From: Pseudovibrio brasiliensis
GTDB lineage: Bacteria; Pseudomonadota; Alphaproteobacteria; Rhizobiales; Stappiaceae
DNA: 64,000 nt
Assembly (NCBI RefSeq): GCF_018282095.1
Contig: NZ_CP074126.1
Location: 4,562,341-4,626,340 of the forward strand
Reading direction: 5' to 3'
Notes under the pieces: model-generated
What the model was told of the DNA's origin: nothing
Database searches by the model: none
The model's input: the letters and a program-made list of their open reading frames with translations, nothing else
In this document: positions 52,612 to 61,897 of the stretch, in pieces
Numbering within the stretch: the first letter of the stretch is position 1
Layout of the letters: every line of letters starts with the position of its first letter
Program-made: the position numbers and the translations under genes

Positions 52612-53159
52612 GCAGTCTCAGCCTGCACAAACTCAACTTCAGCTTCTGGCAAAACGGCAATGCTGCCCTCATACCCACCAAGATAGATCAGCGTGTTGTT
52701 GTGATGCTCTCTGATCTGCTTGCCAGTGGCATGGTCTTTGTCATGCGTGGTGTGCGCATCATTCACCAGCCGCAGATTATAGCCGAGTGACGCCGCACGG
52801 CGGAACGTGGTATCCACGCAGAACTCTGAAGCAAACCCGCAGATCGTCAGATCCGTAATGCCGCGCTCATCCAGCAAATCCTTCAGGTTGGTTTTGTAAA
52901 AGGAATCCGGCGCAGTCTTGCGCACTTTAAGATCACTCTCAGTCACCACCAGATCATCCGGCAGTTCCCACCCTTCAGAGCCATAGGCCAGCGGATGATT
53001 TTCCCGCTCATGCTGAATAACGATAACTGGAACGCCTGCTTTACGCGCTTTCGCACTCAGGCTGTTGATGCGCGTGATCGTCTCAGTCCGTTCAAAAGGC
53101 TGAGGTTCCACGTCAAACAGCAGTTTTTGAACATCGATAATAATCAGCGCAGTGCTCAT
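52608..53159 (-). CDS. Isochorismatase-family cysteine hydrolase
   Basis: 183 aa. Catalytic triad positions: Asp in TALIIIDVQKLLFDV, Lys in SDLKVRKTAPDSFYKTN, Cys in CGFASEFCVDTTFRRAASLGY. Substrates in the family range from isochorismate to nicotinamide and N-carbamoyl compounds; none can be named. ATG at 53159 has GAGG 6 nt upstream; a longer frame to 53234 is rejected. Overlaps the ispA stop by 4 bp (convergent). Confidence 0.88.
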   Translation of the reverse strand: MSTALIIIDVQKLLFDVEPQPFERTETITRINSLSAKARKAGVPVIVIQHERENHPLAYGSEGWELPDDLVVTESDLKVRKTAPDSFYKTNLKDLLDERGITDLTICGFASEFCVDTTFRRAASLGYNLRLVNDAHTTHDKDHATGKQIREHHNNTLIYLGGYEGSIAVLPEAEVEFVQAETA

Positions 53160-53318
53160 CGTTTCCTCATTATGCCAGGAGAGAAAACCTCTCCCACTTC
53201 CCCTAAAAAATGCCCATGAATTAATCATAAGCAATTGTAATCAATAAGTATTTTCTTTGACCTTTGTGACTATCAAACGGATAGTCGATACCGAAGCAGA
53301 CGGACAGGAGGTCACTTT

Positions 53319-53531
53319 ATGCCCCATGAAATGATGATGGAAGGCTTCGCCCTCTGGCAGGTCGTCATTATGATTGTCTGGATACTCGTCGTCGCCGTTC
53401 CACTGGCAAGGATCCTGAACCGGCTTGGCTTTTCAAGGATCTGGACCATTCTGGCCTTCGTTCCTCTGGTCAACCTGATCTTCCTCTGGATCCTCGCTTA
53501 CACGCATTGGCCGATCGAAGACCGAATGTAG
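53319..53531 (+). CDS. Small hydrophobic membrane protein (70 aa)
   Basis: Two transmembrane helices: FALWQVVIMIVWILVVAVPLA (about 9-29) and TILAFVPLVNLIFLWILAY (about 43-61), joined by RILNRLGFSRIW. The AGGAGG ribosome binding site is excellent, which makes the gene credible. The pattern ILNRLGFS.W..L...P..N is common in small conserved bacterial membrane proteins of unknown role. Confidence 0.75.
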   Translation: MPHEMMMEGFALWQVVIMIVWILVVAVPLARILNRLGFSRIWTILAFVPLVNLIFLWILAYTHWPIEDRM

Positions 53532-53535
53532 CCAA

Positions 53536-54006
53536 CTACTTCACACAGATAACCTGATGCTCTCCCACAATGTCCGGCAGATTTCCGGGCATCATAAACA
53601 CAGCATTCGGCGTGCCCGCGGCTGCCCACACTTCATCAAAGCCCAGCAGATCCTCATCCACGTACACCGTCAGCTGTTGCTTATGGCCCAGCGGAGGAAT
53701 GCCGCCGATTGAAAACCCGGTAACGTTCCTCACAAACTTCGCATCAGGCCGCCCGATAGGCCCACCAACAAGTGCCGAGATTGCCTCTTCATTCACACGG
53801 TTGGTCCCGCTTGCCAACACCAAAATAGCTTCTTCACTATCAAGCTTCTGGAACACCAGCGATTTGACGATCTGCTCCTGCGCACAGCCCAGCGCCTGCG
53901 CCGCTTCTGCGGCAGAACGAGAGGAGTCCGGCAGCTCAACCACCTTCAGGCCAAGACCACGCTCATCCAGAAAACTCTGAAACTGCTTCGCTCGCTTACT
54001 TTGCAA
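53536..54006 (-). CDS. YbaK/EbsC-type aminoacyl-tRNA deacylase
   Basis: 156 aa. Motifs: CAQEQIVKSLVFQKLDSEEAILVLASGTNRVNEEAI, VTGFSIGGIPPLGH and VYVDEDLLGFDEVWAAAGTPNAVFMMP. The family hydrolyses mischarged tRNAs such as Cys-tRNA(Pro) or Ala-tRNA(Pro). ATG at 54006 follows GGAGGGGG; the upstream frame to 54066 runs into the next gene. First residues MLQSKRAKQF. Downstream of the esterase on the same strand. Confidence 0.88.
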   Translation of the reverse strand: MQSKRAKQFQSFLDERGLGLKVVELPDSSRSAAEAAQALGCAQEQIVKSLVFQKLDSEEAILVLASGTNRVNEEAISALVGGPIGRPDAKFVRNVTGFSIGGIPPLGHKQQLTVYVDEDLLGFDEVWAAAGTPNAVFMMPGNLPDIVGEHQVICVK

Positions 54007-54037
54007 CATCACACCCCCTCCTCTGGCATCTGTTCTT

Positions 54038-54709
54038 TTAGATAGTCGACTGCGCCGAAATTCCAAATCGCTCTTTCAAAAACTTCAGTGCCAACGCCTG
54101 CGCTTCACCGTTGATAGAATGATCCAGTCCAGCCAGCGCATGCGCTTCCGCGTCAAATCCGGCATGAGCCAAAGCGTCCTCCGCAGCCCCCAGATAAGCC
54201 ACTGGCACTACGTCATCCTCACTGCCATGCAGCAACATTACCGGAGGCCGAACCACCATCTGCTCCACCAGATGCATGGGCCCGCCCAGAACACCTGAAA
54301 AGCTCAGCAATCCAGCTGCCTCAGAAAACCGCCGTGGCCCAACATGCAGCGCAACCATGGCCCCTTGAGAGAAACCACCCAGAACCATATCCCGCTCCAG
54401 CAAGCCATAATGCTCCAGCTCAGCATCCAGCACCCGGTTGATCAATGGCGCAGCAGCCTGCACCCCAATCCAGACTTCCCGTGCATCAAACTCAGAAGCA
54501 GCGAACCATTGCCGCCCTTCCACCCAATGCGCGCAGGGTTCCGGACCATTCAGGCACACCACGGCGGTTTCCGGCAAAGCATCACGCATCACCTGTGCCG
54601 TCGGCTCCATATCACCCGCATCCCCGCCATAGCCGTGCAGCAACACCACCAGCTTACGAACCGGCGCATGGCTAGGCTCCAGACGAATGCACTCAAGATC
54701 ATGAGGCAT
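54038..54709 (-). CDS. Phospholipase/carboxylesterase (serine hydrolase)
   Basis: 223-aa alpha/beta hydrolase of the YpfH/EstB type. Motifs: KLVVLLHGYGGDAGDM, nucleophile MVLGGFSQGAMVALHV, Asp in LLHGSEDDVVPVAYL and His in LAGLDHSINGEA. Hydrolyses short carboxyl esters; substrate unknown. ATG at 54709 is 6 nt after AAGGAG. Lies 10 bp after the alkA-like gene, so likely co-transcribed with it and with the deacylase. Confidence 0.88.
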   Translation of the reverse strand: MPHDLECIRLEPSHAPVRKLVVLLHGYGGDAGDMEPTAQVMRDALPETAVVCLNGPEPCAHWVEGRQWFAASEFDAREVWIGVQAAAPLINRVLDAELEHYGLLERDMVLGGFSQGAMVALHVGPRRFSEAAGLLSFSGVLGGPMHLVEQMVVRPPVMLLHGSEDDVVPVAYLGAAEDALAHAGFDAEAHALAGLDHSINGEAQALALKFLKERFGISAQSTI

Positions 54710-54719
54710 AGGAATCTCC

Positions 54720-55409
54720 TTAAACCGGCAGGGTCTCACGCCCTTCTTTCATCACACGGTAGTAGGACCAGAACAATCGCGCTGCTGTCCCTCGGTGAGG
54801 AGACCACGCCTCAGCAATTTCGGCAAGCACCTTTCCTTTAGGGCGCTCATCCAGATCAAACGCATGCTGCACAGCGGCTTGCAACGCCACATCCCCAACC
54901 GGAAACACATCCGGATGCCCGGCGCAAAACAGCAAGAAGATATCGGCAGACCATGGCCCAATGCCCTTGATCTCACAAAGCCGCTTATGTGCCACCTCAC
55001 CTGGCCAGTCCACCGCTTCACTCAGGCACAGTCCAGCATTCAGCTCTTCAGCAATCGCCTTCAACGTGCGCAGTTTGGCATTGGAAAGGCCAACACCCAA
55101 CAGCTCTTCATCATTCTTGGAAAGCAACACGTCCGGCTCAAACGGCACCACCAACGCTTCCAGCCGGGCCCAGATGCTCGCAGCTGCAGCCACAGAAAGC
55201 AACTGCGCCACCACAATATTGCAAAGCCCAGCAAAGTCCGCCGAACGCCTGCGCAAAGGCACATCTCCCGCGATATCAACCACGCGAACCAACCGTTCAT
55301 CCAGCAGCACAAGGGACGCCAACTCCCGCTCAATATCCTCAAGCGTATCTATGGGTTTCAACGCCCCCTCCTCAAGCAAGCAAAGATGCTCTAATAACAA
55401 GCTGTCCAT
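54720..55409 (-). CDS. DNA-3-methyladenine glycosylase (AlkA-like, HhH-GPD)
   Basis: 229 aa. HhH-GPD motif LCEIKGIGPWSADIFLLFCAGHPDVFPVGDVALQ with catalytic Asp, preceded by LCNIVVAQLLSVAAAASIWARL. Excises alkylated bases. The frame continues upstream to 55748 but antisense to the gluQ gene; ATG 55409 starts the conserved domain. The AlkA N-terminal TATA-like domain is absent, as in short DNA-3-methyladenine glycosylase II forms. Divergent from gluQ with only 24 bp between. Confidence 0.88.
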   Translation of the reverse strand: MDSLLLEHLCLLEEGALKPIDTLEDIERELASLVLLDERLVRVVDIAGDVPLRRRSADFAGLCNIVVAQLLSVAAAASIWARLEALVVPFEPDVLLSKNDEELLGVGLSNAKLRTLKAIAEELNAGLCLSEAVDWPGEVAHKRLCEIKGIGPWSADIFLLFCAGHPDVFPVGDVALQAAVQHAFDLDERPKGKVLAEIAEAWSPHRGTAARLFWSYYRVMKEGRETLPV

Positions 55410-55433
55410 ATTCCAAGTAGAACCATTTCGCAA

Positions 55434-56291
55434 ATGAACTCGCCTGTCTATCGCTTTGCCCCTTCTCCCAACGGCCACCTCCATCTCGGCCACGCCTATT
55501 CGGCCATCCTCAATGATGAAGCCGCAAAGCAAAACGGCGGAAGGTTCCTGCTGCGCATCGAGGATATCGACACCATCCGCTGCACACCACAGCTGCAGGA
55601 AGATATGCTGGAAGACCTGAAATGGCTTGGCCTGCATTGGGAAACACCAGTCCGCAAGCAATCTGTGCATTTCGACGAGTACGCCAAAGCGCTGGAAAAG
55701 CTGCAGAGCATGGACCTGGTCTACAAGGCCTACCTCACCCGCGCCCAAATCAAACGCTTCGTTGCAGAAAAAGACGCTTCAGACACCCCATGGCCAAGAG
55801 ACCCTGACGGCGCCCCGCTTTATCCCGGAGACAACAGCGTCCTCTCCGAGCAAGAGCAGGAAGCCCAGCAAAACTCAGGTGCCCCCTACGCCCTGCGCCT
55901 CAACATGGCCAAAGCCATCGAGCTGGCAGGCGCATCTCTCACCTGGAACGAAGCACATCACGGAACAATACGGGCAGAACCAGCTGCCTGGGGCGATGTG
56001 GTGCTGGCCCGCAAAGACACGCCAACCAGCTATCACCTGTCAGTGGTAGTAGACGATGCCCTGCAAGGCATCACCCATGTTCTGCGCGGCAAAGACCTCT
56101 ACCACGCCACCAGCGTCCACCGCCTGTTGCAAACCCTGTTGGACCTGCCAGAACCTCACTACGAGCACCACGATCTCATCCTCGACGAAACAGGCCGCAA
56201 ACTCGCCAAATCCGCCAAAGACACTTCTCTCCGCGAACTAAGAGCCAGCGGCACCACACCAGCACAGGTCAGAGAGAAGCTTGGGCTTTAA
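55434..56291 (+). CDS. gluQ: Glutamyl-Q tRNA(Asp) synthetase
   Basis: 285 aa. Looks like a GluRS catalytic domain without anticodon domain: FAPSPNGHLHLGHAYSAI (HIGH motif) and ETGRKLAKSAKDTSL (KMSKS-like), plus LLRIEDIDTIRCTP. It attaches glutamate to queuosine of tRNA(Asp). Compared with E. coli GluQ-RS it lacks an obvious zinc cysteine cluster. Ends at 56291, 3 bp before the convergent AEC transporter stop. Confidence 0.9.
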   Translation: MNSPVYRFAPSPNGHLHLGHAYSAILNDEAAKQNGGRFLLRIEDIDTIRCTPQLQEDMLEDLKWLGLHWETPVRKQSVHFDEYAKALEKLQSMDLVYKAYLTRAQIKRFVAEKDASDTPWPRDPDGAPLYPGDNSVLSEQEQEAQQNSGAPYALRLNMAKAIELAGASLTWNEAHHGTIRAEPAAWGDVVLARKDTPTSYHLSVVVDDALQGITHVLRGKDLYHATSVHRLLQTLLDLPEPHYEHHDLILDETGRKLAKSAKDTSLRELRASGTTPAQVREKLGL

Positions 56292-56293
56292 GC

Positions 56294-57256
56294 TCAATAC
56301 CCCTGCACCTGAATGAACCAGAGCCAGAAGCTGACTGTGAAAACGGAGATCGCGGTGGTGATGGCAATACCGTTGGTGGACATGGCGTGGCCAGTGCCGA
56401 ACTGGTTGGCCATGATGAAGGAAAACACGCCTGTTGGACATGCTGCGATCAGCGTCGCAACGCCCACCCAGACGGAGGGCAGCCCAATCACATGGGCGGC
56501 AACAACAAACACCACAAAAGGCATCAGGATCGATTTGATAATCGCCAGAACGCCGCCAATCGCCAGATTGCCGCGGATACCATAGTTCACCATGCTCATC
56601 CCCACAGCAACCAACGCAACCGGTGAGGCAGCTTTCGCCAGTGGGGCCAAAACATCATCTGCAAGCTTTGGTATTTCCAAACCCGACACATTCCAGAGCA
56701 ACCCACCCACAACCCCATAAAGGATCGGGTTCACCAACAATCCCTTGCCGACAGCAATCAATAGCTCCTGCTTGGAGCGCGGCGCCTTGTGTCCATCAAT
56801 CACCACAGCCCGTTCCATCAAAATGGAAGAGGTTAAAGCCGTCAGCGGGGCGTGGAACACGATGAGCAGCGAAATCAGCAGTGTGCCTTCAGACCCATAA
56901 ACCGCATCGATCAAGGGAATGCCGACAAGCACAGTATTGGAGAACGATGCCGTTAGCCCGGCAATCACCGCCGCACGTGCCTCACGCCCAAACCCAACAC
57001 GAACCAGCAAACCACCGAGAAAGGCAACCACGATCATGGAACCGTAGTAAGTGGCCCAATACCCCCATGGAGAGATCCCGTTGAGGTTTGCAGAGCCAAG
57101 ACTGCGAAACAGCAGGATCGGGATCAGCAGGTTCACACAGAACTTACTGAGAATATCGCCCAGACCACGGTCCAAATACCCAACACTGGCAACAACATAG
57201 CCAATGCCAACAAGGGCAAAGATTGGAAGGACAACAAAGAAGACCTGAACAATCAT
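56294..57256 (-). CDS. AEC-family (auxin efflux carrier) transporter 1
   Basis: 320 aa, ten transmembrane helices. Motifs: FALVGIGYVVASVGYLDRGLGDILSKFCVNLLIPILLFRSL and VATLIAACPTGVFSFIMANQFG. AEC carriers move malate, malonate, auxin or similar acids. Strong similarity in length and sequence to the next gene (57287-58249), so a tandem duplication. Each ends with LWxxQVQGY / LWILNFLGY-type tail. Thirty bp separate the two. Confidence 0.87.
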   Translation of the reverse strand: MIVQVFFVVLPIFALVGIGYVVASVGYLDRGLGDILSKFCVNLLIPILLFRSLGSANLNGISPWGYWATYYGSMIVVAFLGGLLVRVGFGREARAAVIAGLTASFSNTVLVGIPLIDAVYGSEGTLLISLLIVFHAPLTALTSSILMERAVVIDGHKAPRSKQELLIAVGKGLLVNPILYGVVGGLLWNVSGLEIPKLADDVLAPLAKAASPVALVAVGMSMVNYGIRGNLAIGGVLAIIKSILMPFVVFVVAAHVIGLPSVWVGVATLIAACPTGVFSFIMANQFGTGHAMSTNGIAITTAISVFTVSFWLWFIQVQGY

Positions 57257-57286
57257 GGGAAACTCGAAAGAGATGGCAAGCCCCTC

Positions 57287-58249
57287 TTAGTAGCCCAGAA
57301 AGTTTAAGATCCAAAGCCAGAAGCTCATTGTGATTATTGAGAAAATGGTCGTCAGGCTGATGGAGTTCGCACTCATCGCATGCCCGGTTCCAAACTGGCT
57401 GGCATAAAGATACGCAACAACACCGGTCGGGCACGCAGCTGCCAAAGTCGCCACAGCCACCCAAAGCGGTGAAAGCGAAAACACATAAGCCCCCAGAATG
57501 AAGACCATTGCTGGCATCAGCACAATCTTCAAAACACTCAGCACACTGCCAATCGCAATGTTCCCACGCACCCCGTAGTTCAGCAGGGTCATGCCAACAG
57601 AAAACAGCGCAACCGGGCTCGCTGCTTTTGCCAGAGGATGCAACACACCATCCAGCAACACAGGCAGATCATAGCCTGAGAAGTTCCAACCAACCCCGAG
57701 CAAAATGGCAATTACCAGCGGGCTCTTGATCAGCGTGTTGAACAGCGAGTGCATTACGTCCTTGAAAGGCCGCGCCTCCTGATAACCATCCACCACCACG
57801 GCCCGCTCCATAGCCAGCACAAACACCAGCGTCACAGACGGTGCGTGGATTGAGATGATCAGGGAAATCGGAACCAGTGCCTCCTGCCCAAAAGCAGAGG
57901 TAATCACAGGAATGCCAACCAGAGACATATTGGAAAATGCCGCAGAAAACCCGCCAATACAGGCAGCTCTGGCCTCTCGCCTAAACACCTTGCGCACCAT
58001 GTAGCCGCCCAACACAGCACTGATTGTGAGGGCGGTGTAGTAGGTGCCCCAAAGCGCCCAAGGGCTCAGTCCGTCGAGATCAGCTGTTGCAAGAGTGCGG
58101 AAGATCAGAACCGGAATGAGCACGGTGATGCAGAAGGTGCTCAGGTTATCACCAACCTGCTTACTCAGCAGGCCGATATAGCCAAAGCCATAGCCCACAC
58201 CCACTGTCGCAAAAATGGGAAACACCACTTGCAGCGTACTAAACAGCAT
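57287..58249 (-). CDS. AEC-family (auxin efflux carrier) transporter 2
   Basis: 320 aa, paralogue of the gene at 56294. Motifs: FATVGVGYGFGYIGLLSKQVGDNLSTFCITVLIPVLIFRTL, VATLAAACPTGVVAYLYASQFGTGHAMSANSISLTTIF. It is upstream in the pair. The hybrid histidine kinase at 58415 is divergent from it, with 165 bp between. Substrate unknown. Confidence 0.87.
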   Translation of the reverse strand: MLFSTLQVVFPIFATVGVGYGFGYIGLLSKQVGDNLSTFCITVLIPVLIFRTLATADLDGLSPWALWGTYYTALTISAVLGGYMVRKVFRREARAACIGGFSAAFSNMSLVGIPVITSAFGQEALVPISLIISIHAPSVTLVFVLAMERAVVVDGYQEARPFKDVMHSLFNTLIKSPLVIAILLGVGWNFSGYDLPVLLDGVLHPLAKAASPVALFSVGMTLLNYGVRGNIAIGSVLSVLKIVLMPAMVFILGAYVFSLSPLWVAVATLAAACPTGVVAYLYASQFGTGHAMSANSISLTTIFSIITMSFWLWILNFLGY

Positions 58250-58414
58250 TCTGTGTCCGCTTTCTTTCCACCTTACAGCACTATCCCAGAGCGCAAGCAG
58301 AAAGGCTTGCAGGCATCAAACAACAAAATCTCGGTGGATCCTTGCCAGAACTGGGCGAACTTTTACTTTCAGTGTTTTAGGCTCTTCTTCGAGGATTGAT
58401 CAAGGAGTTATCTC

Positions 58415-59542
58415 ATGCCTGCGCCCAAACCGGCCCCAAAGCAGGATCTTGCGAGACTGGTGCACGACCTGAAAACACCGCTGTCCGCCATGAAAACGGC
58501 TTCTGACCTGATTGCTCAGGAGCCGCTCAGCGATCAGCAGCACCATCACCTCAACACCTTGCAGAAAGCCATTGGCTCGCTGGAAGAGCTGACAGGCATC
58601 ATCCTGCAAACGCACACAGAACCAGAGACACACCAAACAAGTACGCATCCAATTGAGCCGGAAGCCAAACCACTTCTGGATCAGCTCACCTACATCGTGG
58701 ATCTGTTCTCACCGCAGGCAGAAAGCTCGGGCCACACGCTCACCCATCGCTGGTCTCGTGATGCCATGTCGGCCTATCAAACACACTCAGATGAGTTGCA
58801 ACGCATTCTGGCAGTGCTGGTTGATAACGCCATCCTTTACAGCAACACGGGCACCATCACACTCAGTGCACACATCAAGTTTTCAAACCACGAACCTAAC
58901 ATCGTGGTCACGCTCAAAGATGCAGGCCCGGGCCTTTCTTCCGAACAAGCCTCTCATCTGGATGCGGCTCCCACACCAAAACGAAAATCAGACGGTCATG
59001 GCCTCGGCCTCTGGTGCGCGCGGCATCTGGCCTGTGAAAATGGTGGCGACCTACGGCTCATCACAAACTCCGAACATGAAGCCAGCTTTGAACTCATCTT
59101 GCCTATTCAGGAGGTTGTAAAGAACCCGCAGCAGACCCCTGCCTCACAGAACATCACCCGCTCAGCACTATCCGGGTCTGTGCTGGTCGTGGACGACAAT
59201 GAGCCGAACCGGGAACTGCTGGCGGCTATCTTCTCCTCGTTCGGCCTGATGGTACGCACCGCTGACAGCGGCAAACAGGCACTGAAGCTGCTGGAAGAAA
59301 CACCGTCAGATCTTATCTTTCTCGATCTGAACATGCCAGAGATGAACGGTGTTGAAACCCTCACCCGAATGCAGACAAACGGCTACGCCAAAGCCAAAGC
59401 TTGCTTCGCAATCACCGCCAGCATTGCGCCGGAAGACCGCCCAGCGCTCTTCAAACAAGGCTTCACGCAAATTCTGGAAAAGCCCATCAATCCATCGGCG
59501 CTCTACAGCCTGCTGGAAAGCACGCTTCATAGCAACGATTAG
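58415..59542 (+). CDS. Sensorless hybrid histidine kinase with receiver domain
   Basis: 375 aa. HisKA at residues about 10-55 (DLARLVHDLKTPLSAMKTA; phospho-His17), HATPase_c at about 85-235 with the N-box VLVDNAILYS, DAGPGLSS and GHGLGLWCARHLACENGG, then a receiver at about 250-370 (VLVVDDNEPNREL, phospho-Asp in LIFLDLNMPEMNG, FAITAS, EKPINPS). No PAS, HAMP or transmembrane segment is present, so its signal must come from a partner or be cytosolic. Strong AAGGAG site. Adjacent to AEC transporter genes. Confidence 0.88.
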   Translation: MPAPKPAPKQDLARLVHDLKTPLSAMKTASDLIAQEPLSDQQHHHLNTLQKAIGSLEELTGIILQTHTEPETHQTSTHPIEPEAKPLLDQLTYIVDLFSPQAESSGHTLTHRWSRDAMSAYQTHSDELQRILAVLVDNAILYSNTGTITLSAHIKFSNHEPNIVVTLKDAGPGLSSEQASHLDAAPTPKRKSDGHGLGLWCARHLACENGGDLRLITNSEHEASFELILPIQEVVKNPQQTPASQNITRSALSGSVLVVDDNEPNRELLAAIFSSFGLMVRTADSGKQALKLLEETPSDLIFLDLNMPEMNGVETLTRMQTNGYAKAKACFAITASIAPEDRPALFKQGFTQILEKPINPSALYSLLESTLHSND

Positions 59543-60141
59543 CCGATCCGCACGAAAGAGGCATCCAGTGCTTCATCAAGCCGGTCGTTGCCCCAATAAA
59601 GCTCACCCTTCTCAGTGATCATGCTCGGCGCCCCAAACACGCCAAGAGCTTCAGCTTCCGCAACCGCAGCTCGTAAGCCGATCTTCACTTCCGTGGTTTC
59701 CGCCTGCCGCATGATCTTATCCGCATCCAGATCCAGCTCACGAAGCAACGCAATCATCAGCTCGGGCTTCGAGATGTCTTCATCCAGCGCAAAAGCCATA
59801 TGAAACACAGCCCGGGTAAACGCTCCGATCCATGGCTCCTTACGCCCGGCAAATGCAATACGTGAGGCCAGCAAGCTATGCTGCGGAAAGATGCGTGGCT
59901 TTTTCCATGGCAATCCGAGATTGGCGGCGATACGCGCCACATCCCGCCACATATAAGCGCCTTTCTTCTGGTTCGCGACAAAGGGAGAGCTCTCAAAGCC
60001 CTGTCTGCGGAAAATCGGACCCAGCAAAATTGGGCGCCAATCCACCTCAATCCCCCTGTCCTTTGCAAGCTGCTCAATACGCGCTGCAGTCAGGTAGGAA
60101 TATGGGCTGGCAAATTCATAATAAAACGCGAGCCGAGGCAT
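59539..60141 (-). CDS. 2-hydroxychromene-2-carboxylate isomerase (DsbA family)
   Basis: 200 aa. Thioredoxin-fold kappa-class GST-like enzyme: FYYEFASPYSYLTAARIEQLAKDRGIEVDWRP with the active Ser/Asp in place of CxxC, then LLGPIFRRQGFESSPF, SLLASRIAFAGRK and GVFGAPSMITEKGELYWGNDRLDEAL. Acts in naphthalene catabolism or glutathione-dependent isomerisation; the true substrate is unknown. ATG 60141 is used. Stop overlaps the kinase stop by 4 bp. Confidence 0.85.
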   Translation of the reverse strand: MPRLAFYYEFASPYSYLTAARIEQLAKDRGIEVDWRPILLGPIFRRQGFESSPFVANQKKGAYMWRDVARIAANLGLPWKKPRIFPQHSLLASRIAFAGRKEPWIGAFTRAVFHMAFALDEDISKPELMIALLRELDLDADKIMRQAETTEVKIGLRAAVAEAEALGVFGAPSMITEKGELYWGNDRLDEALDASFVRIG

Positions 60142-60352
60142 TCTTTCACTTTCTGATCCAACAGACCAACAAGGCACAGCCTATGGCAATGGATGCAATT
60201 TGTAATTATCTCGCAGGCCCCTATATGGGAGTTTGGCGATGCGAGACGTAATCTCGCCGAGCACCAATGGAATTTCAAGGCAGCACATTGGCGCAACGCT
60301 CAAAAACAAGTATACCGCCTTGTAACTCACAAGAGAGAACTCAGGAATTCCC

Positions 60353-61192
60353 GTGGTACAAGACGGCCCAAAGACTTCATTCTTTAAGAAGACCATCAAT
60401 TTCTGCAGTGAACGACCTTTCACAGCAGTCCTGACCTACATTCTTATCGTCTCCGCGATATTTCTGATCTTTCCGGGGCTGGATGTCTGGGCCTCCAACT
60501 TCTTCTACAACGGCGAAGGCAGTTTCCCAGTCTCAAAAGATCCGTTCTGGCGCAGCATACGTTACTTTGGCGTCTATCTCTTCCAGTGGGTCGCAGGCTT
60601 GTCGCTGCTGGTAATGCTGCTCAAGCTGGCCTTCCCCAAGATCAAAGCCCTGATGGATCTGCGTCATCCAATTTTCGTGGTGTCCACGCTCATCCTCGGC
60701 CCGGGCCTTGTCGTCAACGCGTTCTTCAAGAACCTGTGGGGCCGCCCACGCCCACGGCAAACGGATATCTTCGGCGGAGACCTGCCGTTCATTGGCGTTT
60801 GGCAGCCTACTAACCACTGCGATAGTAACTGCTCTTTTGTATCGGGTGAGGCCTCAGCCTCCATCTGGTTGTTCACGCTAGTCTTCATCGCCCCAAAAGC
60901 CTGGCGCATTCCACTGGCAACAGCAATCGGCGCACTGGTCTTCGTTCTCTCAGCCAACCGAGTGGCATTTGGTGGGCACTATTTCTCAGACACTCTGCTC
61001 TCCTGGGGCATCACCATGCTCGTGATCATTGGTGTCTATCACTACCTCTATCAGCGCACCCCTAACTGGGCTCAACCGAATAATCTGGAAACTTCGTTCA
61101 CCAACGGTGGCAACTGGCTGCGCACTAAGATCGGCGCAGCAGCATGCTGGTGCGCTCGCGGCACAAAGAACTTCTTCCGCAAGTTCAAATAA
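60353..61192 (+). CDS. PAP2-family membrane phosphatase (LpxE/lipid-phosphatase-like)
   Basis: 279 aa, five to six transmembrane helices. Signature motifs: KNLWGRPRPRQ (KxxxxxxRP), CSFVSGEASASI (PSGH-like, with SG.) and NRVAFGGHYFSD (SRxxxxxHxxxD). Likely dephosphorylates lipid A, undecaprenyl or phosphatidylglycerol phosphates at the periplasmic face. Starts with GTG (AGGA 6 nt upstream). The C-terminal tail is basic with CWCARG. Substrate undecided. Confidence 0.85.
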   Translation: MVQDGPKTSFFKKTINFCSERPFTAVLTYILIVSAIFLIFPGLDVWASNFFYNGEGSFPVSKDPFWRSIRYFGVYLFQWVAGLSLLVMLLKLAFPKIKALMDLRHPIFVVSTLILGPGLVVNAFFKNLWGRPRPRQTDIFGGDLPFIGVWQPTNHCDSNCSFVSGEASASIWLFTLVFIAPKAWRIPLATAIGALVFVLSANRVAFGGHYFSDTLLSWGITMLVIIGVYHYLYQRTPNWAQPNNLETSFTNGGNWLRTKIGAAACWCARGTKNFFRKFK

Positions 61193-61205
61193 GCATCCCA
61201 AAATG

Positions 61206-61238
61206 AAAAAGCTCCGCAACCGCCTGCAGAGCTTTTCT
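61206..61238. terminator. Hairpin between PAP2 and LMW phosphatase genes
   Basis: AAAAGCTC (61207-61214) / GAGCTTTT (61229-61236), A-rich on one side and T-rich on the other; usable from both convergent genes. Confidence 0.65.
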
Positions 61239-61257
61239 ATATGACCTGAAGAGAAGC

Positions 61258-61743
61258 CTAGATCTCAGTCGGCTCCATCTCCTCGCGGATTTCCTGAAGC
61301 AGATTGTAGGTGCCGTTGCGCACCAAATCATAAACCTCATCAAACCCTTCATTCGCTCCGTAATACGGATCCGGCACATCTTTCTGCTCATCCTGCAGCA
61401 GCAAGCGAATGTTCGCTGTGTGCAGATAAGGCGCTTTAGCCTGTATGTTAGACAGGTTGCTGGCATCCATCGCGATGATGTAGTGGAACTTCTCAAAGTC
61501 CTCATCTTCCAGCTGGCGCGCTTCCTGATTGGAAATATCAACGCCATGCTTCTGCGCTGTCTGAATGCTGCGGATATCCGGCTTCTTGCCAGTGTGCCAA
61601 CTCGCGGTTCCGGCAGAATCTACATAGATCTGCTCTTCCAGCCCAGCCTGCTTCACATGATGACGGAAAACGCCCTCTGCCAACGGGCTTCGACAAATAT
61701 TGCCAAGACACACAAACAGTACACGACGCTGCAACAAGACCAC
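61258..61743 (-). CDS. Low molecular weight protein-tyrosine phosphatase
   Basis: 161 aa. P-loop [17 protein letters not shown] (C-X5-R) and the late acid loop DVPDPYYG. Dephosphorylates phosphotyrosine, often in exopolysaccharide kinases, or small substrates. GTG at 61743 follows GGAGGGAGCA; an upstream TTG at 61755 is in frame but overlaps the site. Divergent from the pterin dehydratase gene at 61898. Confidence 0.9.
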   Translation of the reverse strand: MVLLQRRVLFVCLGNICRSPLAEGVFRHHVKQAGLEEQIYVDSAGTASWHTGKKPDIRSIQTAQKHGVDISNQEARQLEDEDFEKFHYIIAMDASNLSNIQAKAPYLHTANIRLLLQDEQKDVPDPYYGANEGFDEVYDLVRNGTYNLLQEIREEMEPTEI

Positions 61744-61897
61744 TGCTCCCTCCAAATCTGACTGCCTGGATATTTATCCCAGCCGAAATCTTTGCTCCAG
61801 AATTTCGCGCGGGTCTACCCAAATATCCATGGATTTTGCGAGTCAGAAAAACCTACTAAATCTGAGACACCCCTTGCAACAAACCAAAGGTGGTCTT

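Noticed and set aside
54720-55748. Extended AlkA-like protein of 342 aa
   Set aside because: The first 113 codons lie antisense to gluQ and do not resemble the glycosylase family; ATG 55409 starts the domain.
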